Part shown: positions 26,574 to 34,266 of the stretch, in pieces
Layout of the letters: every line of letters begins with the position of its first letter
Position numbering within the stretch: position 1 is the first letter of the stretch
Assembly: GCA_900553395.1 (NCBI GenBank)
Contig: USDJ01000012.1
Location: forward strand, 1-36,371
Origin: an uncultured Mycoplasmatota bacterium
GTDB lineage: Bacteria > Bacillota_I > Bacilli_A > RF39 > UBA660
DNA length: 36,371 nt
Direction of reading: 5' to 3'
Program-made: the position numbers and the translations under genes
The notes under the pieces: model-generated
The model's input: only the letters and a program-made list of their open reading frames with translations
What the model was told of the DNA's origin: nothing
The model's database searches: none

Positions 26574-26601
26574 GATAAATTTAATAGTTCTAAAATAGAA
26601 T

Positions 26602-26634
26602 AAAAAGCATATACATATAGTATATGCTTTTTTG
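26602..26634 (+). terminator. Terminator after the YebC gene
   Basis: AAAAAGCATATAC (26602-26614) pairs with GTATATGCTTTTT (26620-26632) around ATATA, with a T run. Confidence 0.9.
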
Positions 26635-26673
26635 TATAAATATTAATTATATTTTTTCTACAAGGAGGAAAAC

Positions 26674-27540
26674 TTGAATATTTTAGAATATTTTCCAAAT
26701 AAAATAGTACAAGCTATATTAAATTCAATAAATGAAAAAGAAATAGAAACTTTAGAAGAAATAAGGATAAGAGTATCAAAACCAATTATTTTAAAACTAG
26801 CTAATAAAGAAATCATTGTAGAATACATAGTAACAACACAAGATATATTAGAAATAGTGGAAAAAATCACAGAAAATTCAATGTACTCATATCAACAGCA
26901 AATATGCTCAGGATATATTACACTAAAAGGTGGACATAGAGTTGGGATTTCTGGAAATGTAGTGATGGAAGAGAATAAAGTTATAAATGTAAATTATATT
27001 TATAGTTTAAACTTTAGAATTGCAAGACAAATAATTGGAGTGGCGGAGAAAGTTGTAAATGAAGTTATGAAAAATGATGAAATATCTAACACTTTAATAA
27101 TATCTAAACCAGGAGCAGGAAAAACCACAATATTAAGGGATTTGATAAGAATAATAAGTAAAACAAAAACAGTAGGAGTTGTAGACGAAAGAGGAGAAAT
27201 AGCAGCAATGTACAAAAACGAGCCACAAAATGATTTAGGAATAAAAGTAGATATATTAAGTAATATTTCAAAAAACTTGGGAATAAAGATGCTGGTTAGA
27301 AGTATGTCTCCAGATGTAATAGTAGCAGATGAAATAGGAACCAAAGAAGACATAGAAGCAATAAAATATGCAGTCACATCAGGGGTAAAAGGAATTTTTA
27401 CAGCGCATGCAAATAATATGGAAGACATAAAAAAAAGTCCAATATTAAAAGAATTACTAGACTTAAATTTAATAGATAAGATAATTATATTAGATAAAAA
27501 TAATAGAGAAAATATAGAAACCTCTTGTTCGCCTTACTAA
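26674..27540 (+). CDS. spoIIIAA: Stage III sporulation protein AA (ATPase)
   Basis: A 288-residue secretion-type ATPase of the SpoIIIA-SpoIIQ complex, which links mother cell and forespore. Features seen: RIRVSKPIIL, ITLKGGHRVGISGNVV, Walker A SKPGAGKTT (about residues 144-152), VDERGEIA, RSMSPDVIVADEIGT with Walker B near residue 218, and AHANNMEDI. TTG start with AAGGAGG six bases upstream. The C-terminus ends in ETSCSPY and looks a few residues shorter than usual. A strong terminator overlaps the stop codon, and spoIIIAB is 535 bases away instead of adjacent, with a reverse-strand gene between. Confidence 0.93.
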   Translation: MNILEYFPNKIVQAILNSINEKEIETLEEIRIRVSKPIILKLANKEIIVEYIVTTQDILEIVEKITENSMYSYQQQICSGYITLKGGHRVGISGNVVMEENKVINVNYIYSLNFRIARQIIGVAEKVVNEVMKNDEISNTLIISKPGAGKTTILRDLIRIISKTKTVGVVDERGEIAAMYKNEPQNDLGIKVDILSNISKNLGIKMLVRSMSPDVIVADEIGTKEDIEAIKYAVTSGVKGIFTAHANNMEDIKKSPILKELLDLNLIDKIIILDKNNRENIETSCSPY

Positions 27541-27558
27541 AACAAGAGGTATTTTTTT
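27520..27558 (+). terminator. Strong terminator at the end of spoIIIAA
   Basis: ACCTCTTGTT (27520-27529, coding) pairs perfectly with AACAAGAGGT (27541-27550), followed by a run of seven T. The stop codon is in the loop. It would separate spoIIIAA from the rest of the spoIIIA genes. Confidence 0.85.
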
Positions 27559-27931
27559 AGATTAACTTTGCGACGTCTCGTAAGAAACATCTTATAAATG
27601 CCTCGATGTACTCGGGACGAAAGGCTGAAACTGGATTCTTGGGAGAATTAATTTCAGAACCTTTAAAGATAACATTTAAAATGCTTTCTTTGTCATTTAG
27701 CTTGATTGGAAAAACATAAAATTCCACATTGCCAAATTTATACTTATACTCTGAATGTTTGGAGAAATACTCCTCATTAACAGAATATAAATATATGTTC
27801 TTTACTGGTGGAAAGAAATCACTGTCATCACTTGCCTCAACATAATCGTAAAGCAAATATTTTATCCTAGCAGGAATTTCAATGTTTTCTTCTGACCAGG
27901 TAGCCTTGTTTGTTCTTTTTTGATATTTCAT
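27557..27931 (-). CDS. Unknown 124-residue protein inserted in the spoIIIA cluster
   Basis: I do not recognise this protein. It is soluble, with mixed charge: an N-terminal basic stretch KYQKRTNKATW, an acidic middle EASDDSDFFPPVKN, aromatic-rich strands (IYLYSVNEEYF, VEFYVFPIKL) and a C-terminal helix PEYIEAFIRCFLRDVAKLI. There is no signal peptide, transmembrane helix or cysteine motif. AAAGGAG lies at good spacing before the ATG, so it is likely translated. It lies on the strand opposite to the spoIIIA genes, between AA and AB, and its codons are clearly richer in G+C than the neighbours. AACAAGAGG occurs at both edges of the segment (27541 and 28034), consistent with insertion of a foreign gene. 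Confidence 0.7.
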   Translation of the reverse strand: MKYQKRTNKATWSEENIEIPARIKYLLYDYVEASDDSDFFPPVKNIYLYSVNEEYFSKHSEYKYKFGNVEFYVFPIKLNDKESILNVIFKGSEINSPKNPVSAFRPEYIEAFIRCFLRDVAKLI

Positions 27932-28074
27932 TTGAAGATCTCCTTTGATGTCTTTATATTGTAAGGCTTGTACAAATATACATAAATATATTATATCATT
28001 TTTTCATAAAAAAGTAAAATTTAGGTTCTAAATAACAAGAGGAGTACATATATATTATTATATGGAGGAGAAAA

Positions 28075-28584
28075 ATGTTTATTATAAAATGTACAAGCAT
28101 ATTTGGAGTATTTATAACTACATTCTTTATAGGATATCTATTATCAAAAAAATATACAGCTAGAACATTAGAACTAAAACAAATCCAAATAGCATTAGAC
28201 ATATTAGAAAATAAAATTAGATATACATATGCGCCTATAAAAGATATTTTTTTAGAAATTACCAAATTAATAGATGGAAATAGTTCAATATTGTTTGAAA
28301 ACATAGCAAAAAATTTAGAAACAAAAAACATAGAAGAATCAACAGAAAGAGCAGTAAAAGAAGTTAAAACAAACATAACAAAAGAAGACATTGAAGTATT
28401 ACACAATTTATCAAAGTTATTAGGAAAAACAGATAAAGAAGGACAAATAAGTCAAATAGAATTAGCAAAAACATTCTTAAAAACTCAAATAAATAAAGCA
28501 GAAAAAGAAGAAGAAAAAAATGCAAAACTTTATAAAACATTAGGAGCAACAATGGGACTAGCATTTGCAATTATATTAATTTAA
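28075..28584 (+). CDS. spoIIIAB: Stage III sporulation protein AB
   Basis: A 169-residue membrane protein related to type II secretion GspF subunits. An N-terminal helix (about 7-24) is followed by the conserved start of the cytoplasmic helical part, KKYTARTLELKQIQIALDILENKIRY, then a Lys/Glu-rich coiled stretch, and a C-terminal helix LGATMGLAFAIILI. GGAGGAG precedes the ATG. It is the first gene of a dense run (AB, AC, AD, AE, AF, AG, AH) with gaps of 7 to 33 bases. A TTGTAC-N17-TTATAT pair at 27968-27996 is a weak promoter candidate, needed if the terminator after spoIIIAA is effective. Confidence 0.9.
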   Translation: MFIIKCTSIFGVFITTFFIGYLLSKKYTARTLELKQIQIALDILENKIRYTYAPIKDIFLEITKLIDGNSSILFENIAKNLETKNIEESTERAVKEVKTNITKEDIEVLHNLSKLLGKTDKEGQISQIELAKTFLKTQINKAEKEEEKNAKLYKTLGATMGLAFAIILI

Positions 28585-28608
28585 TAATTATTTTGGAGGA
28601 ATACATAA

Positions 28609-28803
28609 ATGGATATAAATTTATTATTTAAAATTGCAGCAATAGGAATATTAGTTGCGGTACTTCATCAAGTATTAGTAAGAGCAGGAAGAGAAGACCA
28701 AGCAATGATGACGACACTTGCAGGATTAGTAATAGTTTTAACAATGGTAATAAAAGAAATAAGTACATTGTTTAACACAGTAAGAACATTATTCAATTTA
28801 TAA
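28609..28803 (+). CDS. spoIIIAC: Stage III sporulation protein AC
   Basis: A 64-residue protein with two transmembrane helices (about 5-24 and 33-52), matching SpoIIIAC, which is about this size in all spore formers. The segment VLVRAGREDQAMMTTLAGL between the helices carries the usual conserved core. It is a membrane component of the SpoIIIA channel complex. TTGGAGG precedes the ATG. Confidence 0.9.
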   Translation: MDINLLFKIAAIGILVAVLHQVLVRAGREDQAMMTTLAGLVIVLTMVIKEISTLFNTVRTLFNL

Positions 28804-28836
28804 TTAAGAAAACATATTTTAAGAAGGGAACAAAAG

Positions 28837-29223
28837 ATGGAAATTATTAGAATAATAGGAATAGGTCTTATATCTTTAATAATAATACTCGTGTTACGAC
28901 AATACAAACCAGAATTTGCAATCTATGTATCATTAATAGCAGGAATACTAATATTATTCATATCACTAACACAAATATCGGGAGTAATAGATTTACTAAA
29001 AAGTTTTGCAAGTAGAGCCAATATAAATACACAATTTATATCATTATTACTAAAAATAACAGGAATAGCATTTTTAACAGAATTTGCAGTAAGCATATCA
29101 AATGACTGTGGGGAAACGGCAATAGCAAATAAAATAGATTTGGGAGGAAAAGTATTAATAATAGTAATTTCTATTCCAATAATAACAGCACTATTAGAAA
29201 CAATACTAAAAGTTATACCATAA
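28837..29223 (+). CDS. spoIIIAD: Stage III sporulation protein AD
   Basis: A 128-residue protein with four hydrophobic segments, related to SpoIIIAC but longer. LVLRQYKPEFAIYVSLIAGI and KITGIAFLTEFAVSISNDCGETAIANKIDLGGK, with the conserved DCGE(T/N)A...KI(D/E)L.GK pattern, are the family hallmarks. It is a membrane subunit of the SpoIIIA channel. AAGGGA precedes the ATG, and spoIIIAE follows after 18 bases. Confidence 0.92.
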   Translation: MEIIRIIGIGLISLIIILVLRQYKPEFAIYVSLIAGILILFISLTQISGVIDLLKSFASRANINTQFISLLLKITGIAFLTEFAVSISNDCGETAIANKIDLGGKVLIIVISIPIITALLETILKVIP

Positions 29224-29241
29224 CAAAAGAAAGGGATACAA

Positions 29242-29568
29242 ATGAAAAGAATATTAAAATTAGTTTTAATATTTGTATTATGTTTTAATTTAAAAATAGT
29301 ATATGCAGAAGAAAATACTATAAACACTGATGAAATAATAAGTAATCAAAAACAGGAATTAGGAATAACAGAATTTATAAAAAAATCTAATGAATATACA
29401 AAAGATAATCTAGATGGAATAAACATAAAAGAAATATTTGATTCAGCAATAACAGGTAGAGTTGGAAACACTAATATATTTAATAATGTTTTAAACATAC
29501 TAGGAAAAGAATTTAAAAGTACAATAAGTACAATACGGAATAATTTTAATAATAATCATAATACATAG
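29242..29568 (+). pseudogene. spoIIIAE: spoIIIAE, N-terminal part of a frameshifted gene
   Basis: First 108 codons of SpoIIIAE, the polytopic core subunit of the SpoIIIA channel, normally about 380-400 residues in one frame. A signal peptide (about residues 1-22, ending VYA) and the ISNQKQELGITEFIKKSNEY region fit the family. From residue 99 the frame turns polar (RNNFNNNHNT) and stops, while the +1 frame continues the expected transmembrane helix (GIILIIIIIHSILSSIS). The shift must lie in 29528-29566; one extra base around CGG at 29536-29538 explains it. AAGGGA precedes the ATG. Confidence 0.85.
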
Positions 29569-29572
29569 TATA

Positions 29573-30403
29573 TTGTCATCGATTAGTGATTCACTGGAGA
29601 ATAAAGATGTATCACAAGTAACATATTTTGTAGAACTAATACTAATAATAACATTAATAGTAAGTACATTTTCAAACTGTATATCATTGGTAAAAAATAC
29701 AATACAAAATTTAGTAGGATTTAGTAATAGTTTAATACCAATACTAATGACGTTAATGTTAACTACAGGAGCAATAACATCTGCTGGAATGATACAACCA
29801 ATATTATTACTCTTAATAAATTTTATAGGAAATGCAATATCAAACTTTATATTACCAGTAGTATTAATATCCACTAGCTTAAACATAATATCTCAAATAT
29901 CAGATGAAATAAAAATATCTAAAATTCCTAAATTTTTAAATTCAGCAACAATATGGGTATTAGGAATAATAATGACACTGTTTGTAACAGTATTATCACT
30001 AGAAGGAAGTCTAACACAAACGGTAGATGGAGTAACAGCTAAAACGACAAAAGCAGCAGTATCAACAGTAATACCAGTAGTAGGAAAGATATTAGGAGAT
30101 GCAACAGATGCGGTAATAGGATGTGCAGGAATCTTAAAAAATGCAGTGGGATTTGTAGGAGTAATAGTAATATTAGGAATATGTTTATCTCCAATAATAA
30201 AACTTACAATATTAACAATTACATATTACTTAGCATCAGTACTGTGCCAACCAATAGCAGATGCAAAAATAGTAAATCTATTGGAAAGTGTAGCAGATAC
30301 ATTTAAAACTTTACTTGCAATAATATTCTGTGTAACAGTATTGCTTATAGTAGGACTTACAATAGTTATAAAAATATCTAATGCAACATTATTATATAGG
30401 TAG
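29573..30403 (+). pseudogene. spoIIIAE: spoIIIAE, C-terminal part of a frameshifted gene
   Basis: The remaining 276 codons of SpoIIIAE in the +1 frame relative to the N-terminal part. About six hydrophobic segments and the conserved motifs TTGAITSAGMIQPILL, SLEGSLTQTVDGVTAKTTKAA, VVGKILGDATDAVIGC and LCQPIADAKIVNLLE identify it. The open frame begins upstream at 29528 and would start at a TTG at 29573 with no ribosome binding site, so separate translation is unlikely. Either the gene is inactive, or one base is wrong in the assembly, or a +1 frameshift is used. spoIIIAF follows 7 bases later. Confidence 0.85.
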
Positions 30404-30410
30404 GAAACAA

Positions 30411-31001
30411 ATGATAGAGTGGTTAAAAGATTGGGCAAATCAAATTATAGTTGCTATAGTAATAGCTATTATATTTGAATTAATAATACCAAATGGAAAG
30501 AATAAAAAATATATAAAAATGGTTATAAACTTATATGTTCTATTTGTACTATTAAATCCAATAGTTTCAAAATTTAATGGAATTAGTAATTTAAGTTTAT
30601 CTGATTTTGATTATAAAAAATATATAGGCGAAGAGAATAGCATACAAACAAGTAGCACAGTAAAATCTGATGAAATAATAAAAAGTACAATGGAAAATTC
30701 TATAAAACAAGATATAAAAAATAAATTATTATCTGAAGGTTATAAAATAAATAGTATTAGCATAGATATAGATAATAATAATGAAAAAATAAATAGTATT
30801 AGATTGAGTATTGAAAAGAAGAATGAAGAAAGTAATAACACAGTATCAAATATAGAAGTTAATAAAGTAGAAGAAGTAAATATAAACTCAGAAAATAAAA
30901 AGAGTACAGATAGTAAAATTAAAAAGAAAGAAATTGAGAATGTAAAGACAATTATAAGTGAAGAATATAATATTTCAAAAGATAAAATAGAAGTAAACTA
31001 A
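30411..31001 (+). CDS. spoIIIAF: Stage III sporulation protein AF
   Basis: A 196-residue protein with two N-terminal transmembrane helices (about 8-26 and 34-51) beginning MIEWLKDWANQIIVAIVIAIIFELIIPNG, the conserved SpoIIIAF opening, then a soluble domain rich in Asn, Lys and Glu that is expected to form a ring-building-motif domain outside the mother-cell membrane. The ATG at 30411 is chosen because TAGGA lies just upstream and it gives the family N-terminus; an in-frame ATG at 30381 would overlap spoIIIAE. Confidence 0.88.
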   Translation: MIEWLKDWANQIIVAIVIAIIFELIIPNGKNKKYIKMVINLYVLFVLLNPIVSKFNGISNLSLSDFDYKKYIGEENSIQTSSTVKSDEIIKSTMENSIKQDIKNKLLSEGYKINSISIDIDNNNEKINSIRLSIEKKNEESNNTVSNIEVNKVEEVNINSENKKSTDSKIKKKEIENVKTIISEEYNISKDKIEVN

Positions 31002-31020
31002 AGAAAAGGAGAGAGTGATT

Positions 31021-31617
31021 TTGTTAAAAGAAAAGATTAATGGATTATTAACTGGAAATGGAAACAATAAAAAGAAAATTGAAAATTTAGTATTTTTATT
31101 AGTTGTATTAATTATTACTGTAATATCAATTAATGTTATATGGAATGGAGATAAGAAAAAAGAAGATGACACATCAACAGAATCTAATACAAAGCAACTA
31201 GCTAAAAACAATAATGATACAGACAATGAAACAACATTAGAAAGCAAGTTGGAAAACATATTATCTAAAATAAATGGAGTAGGAAAAGCAAACGTAATGC
31301 TTACATATACAGAAAGCACACAAATGGTTCCAGTATATAACAAAACAGAGAAAACAAGTAATACAGATGAATCAGATTCGGGTGGTGGAACAAGAAAAAT
31401 AGAGGAAAGCGATGTAAGTCAAGAAGTAGTATATGAAGATGAGAATGGAAAAAATGTAATAGCAACTCAGAAAACAATAAGTCCAAAAATAGAAGGAGCT
31501 ATTATAACTGCAGAAGGAGCAAGTAATCCTACAATAAAAACAAGCATTATACAGGCTGTTGAAGCGGCAACAGGTCTTTCAATACATAAAATACAAGTAT
31601 TTGAAAAACAAAATTAA
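31021..31617 (+). CDS. spoIIIAG: Stage III sporulation protein AG
   Basis: A 198-residue single-pass protein: short cytoplasmic Lys-rich start, a transmembrane helix (about 24-42), a low-complexity Asp/Thr/Asn linker, then the ring-building domain LESKLENILSKINGVGKANVMLTYTES and SPKIEGAIITAEGASNPTIKTSIIQAVEAATGLSIHKIQVF. This matches SpoIIIAG, which forms a large ring in the intermembrane space of the engulfed forespore. TTG at 31021 is preferred over GTG at 31015 because AGGAG lies 9 bases before the TTG and only 3 before the GTG. Confidence 0.92.
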   Translation: MLKEKINGLLTGNGNNKKKIENLVFLLVVLIITVISINVIWNGDKKKEDDTSTESNTKQLAKNNNDTDNETTLESKLENILSKINGVGKANVMLTYTESTQMVPVYNKTEKTSNTDESDSGGGTRKIEESDVSQEVVYEDENGKNVIATQKTISPKIEGAIITAEGASNPTIKTSIIQAVEAATGLSIHKIQVFEKQN

Positions 31618-31636
31618 TATTATGGAGGTAAATAAA

Positions 31637-32278
31637 ATGATGAAAATTATAAAGAAAAACCAATTAACAATTTTAGTGTTGGCATTAATGCTTGTTACAG
31701 CAGGATACTTAAATTATAATTCTAATCAAACAGTAACAACAGAAGGAAAAATAGCAAGCATAGGAGATGCAACATTAGTAAGTAGTAATGTCGTAGAAAC
31801 AAAAGAAAATAATACTGTTCAAAACAATACTACAGAAAATAACATTGCAGAAACAAACACAACAAATAATACTGCATCTGAAAATAAAATGAATAATACA
31901 GTAACTACAAATACTGAAGCTACTGAAAGCAGTAAAGATTATTATACTTCTTCTAGGTTAGAAAGAGAAAATATGTATTCTGAAATGTTAGAATCTTACC
32001 AAAAGATTTTGGATGGTAGCACTACAACAAGTAAGCAGAAAGAAGCGGCACAAGAAGAAATTAAAAAAATAAATGATATAAAAAATGCAATAATGATATC
32101 AGAAAATTTAATAAAAACAAAAGGATTTGAAGATTGTTTAGTATATTCTAATGATGATAGTATTAATGTAATTATAAAAAAAGAAAAACTATCAAAAGAA
32201 GATACTGCACAAATACAAAGTATAATAGCAAGAGAAATGAATGCAAAAATAGCGAATATACATATAATGACAAAATAA
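31637..32278 (+). CDS. spoIIIAH: Stage III sporulation protein AH
   Basis: A 213-residue single-pass protein, last of the spoIIIA run. The N-terminal transmembrane helix LTILVLALMLVTAGYLNY (about 9-26) is followed by a long Thr/Asn/Glu linker (about 35-110) and the C-terminal FliF/YscJ-like ring-building domain starting YYTSSRLERENMYSEMLESYQKIL (in part) and ending EMNAKIANIHIMTK. SpoIIIAH binds SpoIIQ across the intermembrane space. GGAGG lies 8 bases before the ATG at 31637; an in-frame upstream ATG inside spoIIIAG is not used. Confidence 0.92.
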   Translation: MMKIIKKNQLTILVLALMLVTAGYLNYNSNQTVTTEGKIASIGDATLVSSNVVETKENNTVQNNTTENNIAETNTTNNTASENKMNNTVTTNTEATESSKDYYTSSRLERENMYSEMLESYQKILDGSTTTSKQKEAAQEEIKKINDIKNAIMISENLIKTKGFEDCLVYSNDDSINVIIKKEKLSKEDTAQIQSIIAREMNAKIANIHIMTK

Positions 32279-32280
32279 AA

Positions 32281-32337
32281 GACTTAAAATTTATGTTTTA
32301 AGTCTAATAAAGGGGGGATTTTATATCCCACCTTTTA
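32281..32337 (+). terminator. Tandem hairpins after spoIIIAH
   Basis: First hairpin: GACTTAAAA (32281-32289) with TTTTAAGTC (32296-32304), no T run. Second: AAAGGGGGGA (32309-32318) with TCCCACCTTT (32326-32335, one mismatch). They lie between convergent genes and probably end both transcripts. Confidence 0.55.
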
Positions 32338-32343
32338 AAAATT

Positions 32344-33579
32344 CTAAAATATAACCATATTATGAGTATAATCTAAATTAGCCCAAGAATCTTTTGCATA
32401 TCCAACAGTATATGTATTTGTGGCATTAATATCTATATTAAGCATTCTCTTTGAATATTTACTTGGATTTCCATAATCCAAATATTTCTTTACAGAAGTT
32501 ATTACATCAATATTTTTATTTGAATTAGAAATAACTGAAAGAAGTTCTTTTCCTTTATTATTAAATCCTAATACACGAATATATGGGATGTTTTTTGTTG
32601 AATCTTTCATATCTTTTTTTGTTATTCCAAGAAGTGCATATAATAAAATTCTCTGAATTCTTGTTGAAGTATATCTTTTTGTTTTTATTATATTCATAAA
32701 TTCTGCAAGGGTATTACAAGAATTAGCGGCATTTTTTAAATTATGCTCTAATCCTTCAGAAACATCAGGAAGATTTGCTATTTCAGAAAGAGACATTCTT
32801 CTTAATGTATAAATAATCTCTTTTTCAAACCTAGAAATATCTTTAACATAATGACCTTTTGAAAAAGAGTTATATAAAACTCTATAACTAGAATTAGGCA
32901 TAACATAAGGCAATTTAGAAAGAACATTATTCATAATCATATTTCTAATTGCAGTAGCACTTGCTAAATTTACTTTTATTCCTAAATCATTATATCCAAC
33001 ACCTTCACGTTGAATATTCATAGGTCTAATTGGACTTTTTATTCTTTTCAAAGACTTTAAATATTCAATTCCTAAGATATTATTAGGAGTAGAAAGAATA
33101 TTAGCATAAGTTCTAATATCATTTAAATACATTAAAATGGCATTTTCTCTGGCCTTTGGAAAAGAAATACCTTTTGAAAGTTCATGATTTAAAATAGAAA
33201 CATATTCAGAAGGTTGGTAATAAAGAATATCAGCAATTTTATTTAATATATTTAAATCATATGTTTCAGTTCCAAAAGATAAGTAATCTACAACATTTAA
33301 CGAATCTAAAGTCTTTACAGCACCAAAAGCAAAATTCTCGGCACTAGAAATACTATAAATAGTAGGAAGCTCAACAACTAAATCAACACCATTGTTAATA
33401 GCCATTTCTGCCTTTGCCCATTTATCGATTAAAGAAACATTACCACGTTGAACAAAGTTGCCAGAAACAACAGCAACAACATAATCAGCATTTAATAATT
33501 GTTTAGATTTTTCTAAATGATATTTATGCCCATTGTGAAATGGATTATATTCACCAATTATTCCTATAACATTTGTCAT
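32344..33579 (-). CDS. tmcAL: tRNA(Met) cytidine acetate ligase TmcAL
   Basis: A 411-residue protein of the YlbM/TmcAL family. It makes N4-acetylcytidine at the wobble position of elongator tRNA-Met using acetate and ATP. The nucleotidyltransferase-type start GIIGEYNPFHNGHKYH (residues 6-20) has the HxGH-like ATP site; VVSGNFVQRG, DLVVELPTIYSISSAENFAFGAV and YLSFGTE follow as in the family, with the tRNA-binding helical part behind. Length is normal. It is divergent from rnhA, with AAGGAG before the ATG and its own promoter, and faces the spoIIIA genes. Confidence 0.93.
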   Translation of the reverse strand: MTNVIGIIGEYNPFHNGHKYHLEKSKQLLNADYVVAVVSGNFVQRGNVSLIDKWAKAEMAINNGVDLVVELPTIYSISSAENFAFGAVKTLDSLNVVDYLSFGTETYDLNILNKIADILYYQPSEYVSILNHELSKGISFPKARENAILMYLNDIRTYANILSTPNNILGIEYLKSLKRIKSPIRPMNIQREGVGYNDLGIKVNLASATAIRNMIMNNVLSKLPYVMPNSSYRVLYNSFSKGHYVKDISRFEKEIIYTLRRMSLSEIANLPDVSEGLEHNLKNAANSCNTLAEFMNIIKTKRYTSTRIQRILLYALLGITKKDMKDSTKNIPYIRVLGFNNKGKELLSVISNSNKNIDVITSVKKYLDYGNPSKYSKRMLNIDINATNTYTVGYAKDSWANLDYTHNMVIF

Positions 33580-33620
33580 AAATGAGCTCCTTCTTATTGT
33601 AATTAAAAATATTTATTGAT

Positions 33621-33649
33621 ATAATATCATAAAATTGATTAAATTACAA
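33621..33649 (-). promoter_or_regulatory. Sigma-A promoter of tmcAL
   Basis: On the reverse strand TTGTAA (33649-33644), 17-base spacer, TATTAT (33626-33621), about 42 bases before the tmcAL start. Confidence 0.6.
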
Positions 33650-33701
33650 TGTATAATTTGAATGAATAATAAAGGAATACCCGATAAAAGGAGGAAATAT
33701 A

Positions 33702-34136
33702 ATGGAAGAAGTTACAATATATACAGATGGTGCATGTTCTGGAAATCCTGGTCCAGGTGGATGGGGAGCAATGCTAATGTATAAAGGTAATAAAAAAGAG
33801 ATATCAGGAGGAAAAGAAAATACAACTAATAATGTAATGGAATTAACAGCAGTTATAGAAGGACTAAAATTATTAAAATTTCCATGTAAAGTAAAACTAT
33901 ATAGTGATAGTGCATATGTAGTAAATGCTTTTATACAAAAATGGATTTATGGTTGGATAAAAAATGGTTGGAAAAACTCTAGTAAAGAACCAGTAAAAAA
34001 CAAAGAACTTTGGCAAGAATTATATGAACTAACTAAAACACATGAAGTGGAATTTATAAAAGTAAAAGGACATGCAGATAACGAGTATAATAATAGATGC
34101 GATGAATTAGCAAGAAATGCTATAAAAAATATATAA
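33702..34136 (+). CDS. rnhA: Ribonuclease HI
   Basis: A 144-residue enzyme that cuts the RNA strand of RNA-DNA hybrids, removing primers, R-loops and embedded ribonucleotides. The catalytic acidic set is complete: D9 in YTDGACSGNPGPGGWG, E47 in NNVMELTAV, D69 in YSDSAYV and D134 in NRCDELA, preceded by KGHADNE, the flexible His loop. Also present is the basic handle region WIKNGWKNSSKEPVKN. Length fits the family. AAAGGAGG precedes the ATG. A long hairpin terminator follows, separating it from the next three genes. Confidence 0.96.
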   Translation: MEEVTIYTDGACSGNPGPGGWGAMLMYKGNKKEISGGKENTTNNVMELTAVIEGLKLLKFPCKVKLYSDSAYVVNAFIQKWIYGWIKNGWKNSSKEPVKNKELWQELYELTKTHEVEFIKVKGHADNEYNNRCDELARNAIKNI

Positions 34137-34140
34137 ATAG

Positions 34141-34207
34141 AAATATAATACAATCTTATTACATTATCATGACATTTGTGTAACAAGTATTGTATTATAT
34201 TTTTTTA
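34141..34207 (+). terminator. Long hairpin terminator after rnhA
   Basis: AAATATAATACAAT (34141-34154) pairs perfectly with ATTGTATTATATTT (34189-34202); pairing continues inward (CTTATTACA with TGTAACAAG, one mismatch, one bulge). T run to 34206. Longer than other terminators here. Confidence 0.75.
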
Positions 34208-34266
34208 TTTAATATAATTAGCTTGTAAAAATATGTATATAAACAAAAGAATAATTGGAGGCTCAT

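Noticed and set aside
27000..27428. A 142-codon reverse frame inside spoIIIAA
   Set aside because: Mirror frame of a conserved ATPase; no independent coding evidence.
29528..29573. Programmed frameshift as the explanation of the split spoIIIAE
   Set aside because: No recognisable slippery heptamer or stimulatory structure was found; not excluded, but error or mutation is simpler.
30121..30306. A 61-codon forward frame inside the C-terminal part of spoIIIAE
   Set aside because: An alternative frame of a conserved membrane protein with Asn/Cys-rich low-complexity translation.
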